Shown here in pieces: positions 57,011 to 64,000 of a DNA stretch of 64,000 nt. The stretch's first letter is position 1. Each line of letters begins with the position of its first letter. This DNA is from Syncephalis fuscata (Eukaryota; Zoopagomycota; Zoopagomycetes; Zoopagales; Piptocephalidaceae). Under the pieces are notes generated by a model that saw nothing but the letters and a program-made list of their open reading frames with translations, ran no database searches and was not told where the DNA came from. Position numbers and translations under genes: made by a program. Where the stretch lies: the NCBI GenBank assembly GCA_025786725.1, contig JAHLTZ010000001.1:682001-746000 (forward strand), written 5' to 3'.

Positions 57011-59918
57011 ATGCGTTGCGGTCTAACCTATACACTGGCTGCTGCTTTCATAGCAGCTGTCGTGGGATCGGGTGTTCTAGTAAATGCGCAACAGCAATCA
57101 CCACCGCTAGCGCCGATACCGGCTCCGAATCCCACTCCCTCCCCTCCATCTACTCCACCTGCTACGGGCAATAACAATAACAACAATGCACCGGCAACGA
57201 CGCCAGCTGCTCCAACTTTACCGGCCAACAATGGAGGTACAATTAGTCCAGAAGATATCCTTAAAGCATCTAAAGTATTCAAGTTAAAGCAAGTTCCTGG
57301 CACTGAATCTAGACACAACTGTACCTATCTTTCAACGCCACAGCGTGCGGATGGCGCCAACGATGAGTGGACCTGTCCCGCTGGTAGCTTTTGTATAACT
57401 AAAGGACATCAAGAGCCTTGCACTAAAGGCTTTATGTGTCCACCGAATACGGCTCAGCCTTTCTATTGTTGTGCTGGCTATTACTGTCCTTCACCAAAAG
57501 AGATTGAAATTTGTCCATCTGGCAAGTTCTGTCCACTGGGTAGTGTTACCACTCAAGGCTGTCACTTCTTAGCCTCCTGTCCTGAAGGTACAAGCACTGT
57601 ATCTAAATTTGGTGTCGTTATCTTATTTGCGGCATTAATGCTGGTTGTGGCTTTGGTAAGTCAACTGATATGCAGCTAATCATTTGATGCACTAACTAAT
57701 GTTTATTATAGTTCTTTTCGATTAAAAATAGACTTAATCGACTTAAACAGGCCAAATACAAGCACCTATTGCAGTTTGGTTATGGCGATGCAGATGAATC
57801 GGCCAAGGTTGACTTGGGCGAGGTAGAGAAAACGTTCAACATTGCCTTTACCGATCTTGGCTTGACTTTAAACAACGGCGTAAAGATTATGGCCGGTGTT
57901 ACTGGTCAGCTATCATCTGGTCGATCCTGTGCTATTCTCGGCCCTTCTGGTGCTGGTAAAACGACATTTGTTTCGCTACTTACCGGTAAAGCGATAAAGA
58001 CCAATGGCACGATTACTCTTAATGGCATTGAAGAACCGCTAAGCAAGTATCAAAAGCTTATTGGATTTGTACCGCAAGAAGATGTTATGCTACGTGAATT
58101 AACAGTTCGAGACATTCTAATCCACTCGGCACTTATGCGTCTACCCAAAGAACTGCCATTACATGCCAAAAAGAAGAAGGTACTTGAAACAATTACCTAT
58201 TTAGAACTTGGCCATGTTATGGACAGTGTTATCGGCGATGAATCCACTCGTGGTATTTCTGGTGGTCAACGCAAGCGTGTTAACATTGGTATGGAACTTG
58301 TAGCCAACCCATCGGTACTATTCCTTGACGAACCAACCTCTGGACTTGACTCGGCCACTTCCTACGAAGTGTGTGCTCTACTACGTAACATTGCTCACAA
58401 ACAAAAGTTAACTGTCGCTGCAGTAATCCACTCACCGTCTCCGCAAGCATTTGATCAATTTGACGATTTATTGGTACTTGGTAAAGGCGGCCGTGTTGTC
58501 TACATTGGCCCGCGTGATCAGGCACTCGATTATTTCCATCGTATTGGTTTTACCTGTCCACCTGGCGATAATCCAGCCGATTTCTACATTGCTGTTACTT
58601 CAGGCAAAGTACGCTCCGCTTTCTCGGCCGACTTCCATCCAGACGATCTATTTACCTATTGGGAACGTCATTTACGCGGCGAAGAGCCATTTATACCAGC
58701 ACCACGTAACGGTCGATTCCACCGCCTAACCATTCTTGAGAAGGGCGTTAAAGGACAGAATGACAATGGCCGTGAAGGTATTGGCGGTTTTTTAGCAGAA
58801 ATTGGTGCAGCTATAGGCTCGGCCGTTGGTGATACAATTGCTTATTTCCGCGATGTATTTTCTGAACTAGGCCGTACACTGCATTCATGCGTCTTTATAT
58901 GCGAATCAGATCCAGTACGCGACACAGCCAATCCACTTACCGCATTTGTTCTTTGCTTTAAACGAGCCTGTCTGCAAATCTACCGATCACGCAACCAATT
59001 TATTTATGACCAACTATTGCATCTGGCTGTGGTACATTTATTAGTATTGCCGCTCGTCAGTTTGACTACTTGGGCGTGCAACCAGATTCTATCTGTGATG
59101 TAACACCGGCTGCTTTACAGCCATACTGCAGATTACCCGTCGATCATATTGCCCAGGCCGGTGTATTTGTCTCGCTTGGTGTTCTGTTCTCTGGTATTAG
59201 CTGTGGTGCTGCCACCTTTGGCAATGAAAAGGTTGTCTACTGGCGTGATACAGCAGCTGGCATGAAGACCATTCCCTATTTCCTCGCCAAGGTCATTGCT
59301 GATTTGCCTCGCGTATTTGTAGCTGCCGTTTGTTTCTCTTTATCGTTTATTGCATTCTTCCCTTATCGTAGCAAATACGTCTTTTTGCTAACTATCATTA
59401 CATTGCTCTATTTCTCGGCCTTTGCCATGGGTAAGTCAGTTATATGAATGATTTATTTATTAATTGATTGATTAACTAATTAATTATATTATTTATATAG
59501 GCTATTTTGTATCGGTTATTGTCTCAAAGGAGACTGCCGGATTGGTTTGCACGGCATTTGCTTTAGCATGGGCCATGTTATTCAGTGGTGTCATTCCTGA
59601 CTTGACCGAAGTTTACACGGATCCAGTCTACAGCTATGTAAAAGTCTTTTGGCAAGTATCATCGCCTAGATATGCTATTGAAGCATTATTTATTAAAGAA
59701 GTGGCGGCACGGCCATTTGAAGAAATCCATACCAAGCCACTTCCCCATAATTACAAACTAGATAGTAAGTTGCTCGTTTATTGCTTTTTACTTATACTTA
59801 CCAAATTGTCTATTTAGACTATGGCATGTCATTGGCATGGATGGTGGTCATCGGCATTGGATGGAACGTATTGGCAATCATATTTATGAAATTGACCCAC
59901 CGGGAAAAGACAAAATAA
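57011..59918 (+). CDS. ABCG half-transporter with N-terminal lumenal Cys-rich domain (Adp1-like)
   Basis: Signal peptide (AAAFIAAVVGSGVLVNA), Pro/Asn/Thr-rich spacer, then a Cys-rich lumenal domain (ACPAGSFC-like repeats: WTCPAGSFCITKG, FMCPPNTAQPFYCCAGYYC, SGKFCPLGS), and one membrane helix (GVVILFAALMLVVAL). The cytosolic ATPase follows: Walker A GPSGAGKTT near 57940, signature ISGGQRKR near 58256, Walker B VLFLDEP near 58317. The ABC2 membrane domain begins near 58950. This order matches yeast Adp1 and plant ABCG24-type proteins, believed to work as dimers; the substrate is unknown. Introns lie at about 57656-57710, 59431-59500 and 59765-59818. One base seems missing near 59033 (GTGGTACA), where the frame shifts into the membrane domain. 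It ends LTHREKTK. Confidence 0.85.
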
Positions 59919-60149
59919 GCAAGCTAGCCATTTTGCGATAGATGATCGTTTCGTGTGTTATTAGACTGTTTTCAAATCTTCGTATTCAGTGCCATTTGGT
60001 GTGCATATTATTGATGTGTGTGTGCACATACAGTATAGGAACAGGGTATATGCACACTAACCAATACTATAATTACGAAATAAATCAATCAATTTTTCGT
60101 ATTACATTTCAATAGTGTCTATTACTGTATTACTATCCATATATGCATA

Positions 60150-62114
60150 ATGGATCGTTCAATAACTGGTGTGCTTTATTCCGCGACACTTTATTCAGCA
60201 TCATCAAATCATAAGAAGCATGGTCGAGACGATGCAGTATCCTATCCAATATCCCAGGAAGATTGGGATAGAGAGATTGCTAATGCATCGAGAATGAACT
60301 CACAGCATATATCAGCGCTTCAAGAAAGCGACACTACTAACAAGCCATGTAAAATGGCCAAGCTTGCATTGCCATCAGTTATTTCAATTTCTCAATTACT
60401 ATCAAGTAAAATACAAGCAGCAAGTATAGCATTAATTTATACATAATTTGCTAATATCAATTAATAGAGAATTCAAGGTACATTTATTTTCAATAATGCT
60501 ATATCATTAGACAATGACTAATGCTACTAATATCGCTATATAGGTGTCGTAGTAAATGTTGACTATCCACGGGCATCGACTATCACCAAGTCACTGGCTA
60601 TTAAGCAGTTGCCACAGATGACCATGTACCTGGTAGATACAACAGGCATTATTTTAGTTACGATTAAACATACAAATGATGCACCAACTATTATGGCAAC
60701 GGTAAGTCAGTTGAATAAATCAGTAATTATGCTGTAATAACGTTCACTATTTTGTAGATTGGCGATAAAGTTGAAGTAACTTGTCTTCAATTGCAACCAT
60801 CTGATTCTAGATATGGACCGTCCAATGTAAAAAACCACTTTGAAGTGGCAATAACTTATGAGCAGCTACGCCATTTATCAGATACAGATGAATGTCATTT
60901 ATTGATCATTTAGCATTGTGGATTCCCAATTATCCAACTAAACAAATAGCAACATGCCACATACTAACTTTAATGGCCACCATGCATTTCAAATTATTGT
61001 AAACGTAAAAAGTGTAAGGTACATGGCCAGGAATGAATTTGATATTTACGTTATTCTACCACCCCCAGATATCTGACGTGAGCATGGTTCAGACTCGATA
61101 TGGCTTAACGGCCAAACGTATCATAAAATTAACAGACCATTTACTAACCAATGCTGCAATTGAGCTGGTCCTATGGGGCAACTTTACTAGTGCTGCCAAT
61201 CACTGGCATCCTAATAAGACAGGTAGATACAAATACAGATGTAAACAAAAATATTAAAATTAGTGTAGTGTTGTTATTTGTTAATCCAATTGTGTCAATG
61301 TATAAGAGAAACACCCAACTATGTATAAAACAACAAACACTTGTTTATATCAATCCTGTTATAGACAATACAATGGTACAGTTTAGTGTAATACTACTGT
61401 AAATATTCTTATTTAAACTAGACAAATTCGTCGTGTCATGGCAATTACCAAACACAGATACAATTAACTAGTACTAAAAAGCCAGAATTGCTCAAGGCAT
61501 TAATTGATCTTAATCAATGTAAGAGTCATGTCAATTATACATTTTACATCAATATCTAATTTACTATTTAGTGCAACCTATGACTGATGGAATAGTATAT
61601 GCCTACATAGGTAGATTCGATATTGATCGACCAGAAGTAAATCTAGCTATAATTAAATGGTAAGCTTATAGCTAAATTGAAGTAGTGTTGTAATATTAAA
61701 TGGATTATAGTGGTGGAAAATCCGTTAATCGTTCTATAACGGTAAACAAAAATACTTCCCGTCCTAGCCTATGTACTATTTGCAAGAAAGATATCAAATC
61801 AAATCATGTTGTTTATCAACTAAGCGGTAATCTATCATTTATGGATGCCAGTGGTGAACTGCATCACTTTGAGATTAGTGAACATGCTGCGGAACAATTA
61901 ATAGGCCTCAATGTAAGTATTATAATTCTAGTTTTAAAACTAATCTAGCATAGGCATACAACTTTTATAGTTCAAGTCTTAAGATAAAAACAAACATTAA
62001 GGTAAATAGAGCAACTACATTATTAAACAGAATTAATAAACTAAATTTTAGACCAAATTGCTTTTTGAGCCTATTTGTATACGGTTTGAGGTACAGTATA
62101 TGGATATAACATAA
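60150..62114 (+). CDS. MEIOB-like OB-fold protein of meiotic recombination
   Basis: Several short exons. The reading resembles MEIOB, the RPA1-related single-stranded-DNA binder that works with SPATA22 in meiotic repair. Blocks in order: VVVNVDYPRASTITKSLAIK, DTTGIILVTIKHTND, GDKVEVTCLQLQPSDSRYGP, FEVAITYEQLRHL, NFNGHHAFQIIVNVKSVR, IIKLTDHLLTNAAIELVLWG, the VYAYIGRFDIDRP strand near 61590, a zinc-finger-like C-G-G...CTICKK near 61715-61790, FMDASGELHHFEISEHAAEQ, and LLFEPICIRFEVQYMDIT at the end. Single-base losses are likely near 60470, 60905, 60960 and 61015, so the exact exons are uncertain. A diverged RPA1 is the main alternative. Confidence 0.55.
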
Positions 62115-62478
62115 AGAACATAGCAGTTAAACCCACTATTGTAGATAACAAGCCATGGTATTCCTCGGCTATTAGAGATTACCAATATTACACTTGGCAA
62201 AATGCTTAATACATTGCAATCAATTGAACAACAATAATAAGAATTAATAAACGTGTTTATCTATATAAATTATACTATATTTATATAGATAAAGCTATTT
62301 ACACATACACAACTTTAATAGTAATTTGTGATCATATATATTAATGGTGGCGTTTTTCTATAAAAAATACGTGTAAATGTGTAACTTTTTGTTTTTGCTC
62401 TAATTGTCAACATGAGTCACCGAACGAGCATCTGTGTTACGCAATTGGTTCTCGTTCTATTTGTTCTTTTTTGCTCGC

Positions 62479-64000
62479 ATGAGCACTTCAGCATCATTAC
62501 CGTCATCTCCACATGACGGCGAGGAAGAGGTGCCAATGCCTACTAGTAGCCACAACACATCAGTCTTGGAACAACAGCCGCGACAGCAAGTATTAACCAC
62601 AACGGTAGGCGGCATTTTATAAATATAAAACCATCATACAAGCCTTACATGCCAACTGCCGATAGCTCACCGACTAATCTGACGACATTGCATTTAGGAA
62701 TCTGTGATGGCTAACAAGGATATTCCTGAATATGAAGCCATCAAACAGATTATTCTGCGAAAAGAGAAACTGCAAGCCCAATTAAAGAAAGTCTACAAGC
62801 AAGTGGCTGAGCTTGAACGGGAATTAGCGGAAATACGCCAGACAGAAACTCCATCGGCCATTGTATCAAATAAAAGAAGAAATGAGGCAATGTAAGTGTA
62901 GATTGATACTGATTTAGACTAATCATTATTTAATAAAATTAGCGAGGATGATATACTCAGAAATGAATTGATTAGCAGGAATGATTATGAGCTTTATTGC
63001 GCTATGGCAACAAAAAAACCAAAGAAGAATACGTTAACTCTAAGGTCGCAGTCACTGGAACAATTGTTGGCATCAGAGAAACACTTATCGCTACTAGTGA
63101 AGGAGAATGAGCTTGAATGGGTGAGCAAATAGCCAAAAGAGAATACTGCCAAACTGACTGACTGTGGACATTGATAGGCAAGTGCTATATCTAGGCTGAA
63201 TTTCAGTGTTGTTGAAACGTATTTGGCACCACTAAGAAAGGGTGGTAAGCAATTATAACACAGTATTTAGTGCAATAGATATAACTAACAGCTATCCAGC
63301 TGGAAATAAGAGAGTTTACAAGATGTATGGCCGCACAATAGATAGTAATCTGCCATTTAACGCGCTGATGGAAGTTCATGAAGCAGATAAAACTGTTCTT
63401 AATCTAAACATTCGTGTTAGTTATAAAATGCAGTGTGAAATGAACCAGCACCTGAAACTGTAAGTACAAGGATACAGTAGTGGCAGTATTATTTATAGTT
63501 GTATTCTAGTATAGAAAAAGAGTGTCATTTACTTAAATTCTTTCGTTTGGTAACCGATTACGCAAAATTAAATGTTCAGCGATCCGAGATATTTTACAGC
63601 CTAGCGTGTAAATATGAACAATTCCGAGAACCATCCAAGCAGAAAACTGTATCTAATTCTAGTGAAGATGAAATAAAGAAGGATGATGCGAAACAAGCAG
63701 CTGAGGAAATATTCTTACGGTTTATCGGTCCAGAGTATGAATAATATATTGATTGCTATTTTATCAACTAACGCAGTGCATACTTGTATTATTTTGTAGA
63801 TCTACTTCTCCAGAGCTTGTTTTTATTTGGACAATGCAAGTTGACGACTATGCACATGTCACCCCAAATGTACAATTAGTAGTGCACCTGCCATCACAAG
63901 GTAAGAGCAGACTAATAGTATGCTTTGGCAATCATTGGAACTAACAAGTCATAGTGGTAGATTCAGAGGCAGAATATCGTATGAATTGTATTGTCAAAAA
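62479..64000 (+). CDS. CENP-P-like kinetochore protein (3' end beyond window)
   Basis: The start ATG at 62479 is followed by a Ser/Thr-rich head. Intron 62605-62697 leads to a coiled coil (IKQIILRKEKLQAQLKKVYK, VAELERELAEIRQ). After further introns come NFSVVETYLAPLRKG, then VYKMYGRTIDSNLPFNALME, LNLNIRVSYKMQCEMNQHLK, CHLLKFFRLVTDYAKLNVQR and, after an intron across 63738-63799, SPELVFIWTMQVDDYAHVTP. The last blocks follow the CENP-P pattern (ELVIVWRIQIDEDG-type strand after an FFR...EW helix). CENP-P pairs with CENP-O in the inner kinetochore and corresponds to yeast Ctf19. The intron at 63245-63278 is only 34 nt (37 if the first GT is used). The gene continues past the window edge after DSEAEYRMNCIVK. 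Confidence 0.55.

Noticed and set aside
56046-57265. U12-type donor strings GTATCCTTA near 56048 and ATATCCTTA near 57255
   Set aside because: Both lie inside continuous coding sequence with no matching branch point or acceptor nearby.
1-64000. tRNA, rRNA, CRISPR and complete transposon genes
   Set aside because: I looked for tRNA B-box strings, ribosomal RNA, spaced repeats and transposase or reverse-transcriptase motifs in the gaps and found none I could support by eye.

Overview
The window looks like nuclear DNA of a fungus. It is AT-rich, with housekeeping genes cut by many short introns (mostly 47-120 nt, GT-AG, two GC-AG). The gene set includes a single-chain acetyl-CoA carboxylase, a Pps1-type phosphatase, Atg18, Mis12 and an Adp1-like ABCG transporter. 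A U11/U12-65K-like protein and a MEIOB-like meiosis protein, both patchy or absent in many yeasts, point to an early-diverging lineage (for example Zoopagomycota or Mucoromycota). That placement is an inference and no species is named.

Layout. 0-7.5 kb: ACC1 on the minus strand, broken by about eleven single-base losses. 8-9.3 kb: an RRM protein like U11/U12-65K. 9.6-10.1 kb: a gene remnant whose 3' part recurs at 20.9-21.05 kb. 10.9-11.5 kb: a small secreted protein. 11.7-13.7 kb: a cytochrome P450. 14.7-17.7 kb: two adjacent PB1-domain proteins with low-complexity tails. 19.3-20.3 kb: a HAPSTR1/C16orf72-like protein. 21.7-31.5 kb is dense housekeeping: Pps1-like phosphatase, GH15 glycosidase, ATG18 and, convergent to it, WRAP73.

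32.7-49.9 kb is a gene-poor accessory island of intronless genes for secreted proteins. It holds four SMP-30/gluconolactonase-like beta-propellers (two in a recent tandem duplication, one that has lost its predicted metal ligands and gained a Ser/Thr linker and an Asp/Tyr tail), a trypsin-like S1 protease, a GPI-anchored Cys-rich protein beside a decayed paralogue, and a small Cys-rich ORF with an in-frame stop. Direct duplications, an insertion and decayed copies show that the island is turning over.

50.7-64 kb returns to housekeeping: long-form tRNase Z, MIS12 (kinetochore), an unknown multi-pass membrane protein with a Cys/His-rich tail, an ABCG half-transporter with a Cys-rich lumenal domain, a MEIOB-like gene, and a CENP-P-like kinetochore gene that runs off the end.

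Caveat on quality. Several genes carry isolated frame breaks, mostly explained by one missing base, often in a short homopolymer, inside otherwise well-conserved protein. ACC1, tRNase Z and MEIOB are worst; GH15, ATG18 and the phosphatase have none that I found. Consensus errors in a long-read assembly are the simplest reading, so those genes are annotated as probably intact rather than as pseudogenes. The tandem SMP-30 pair, which shares one break, is the main exception. All family names come from reading translations by eye; no search was run.
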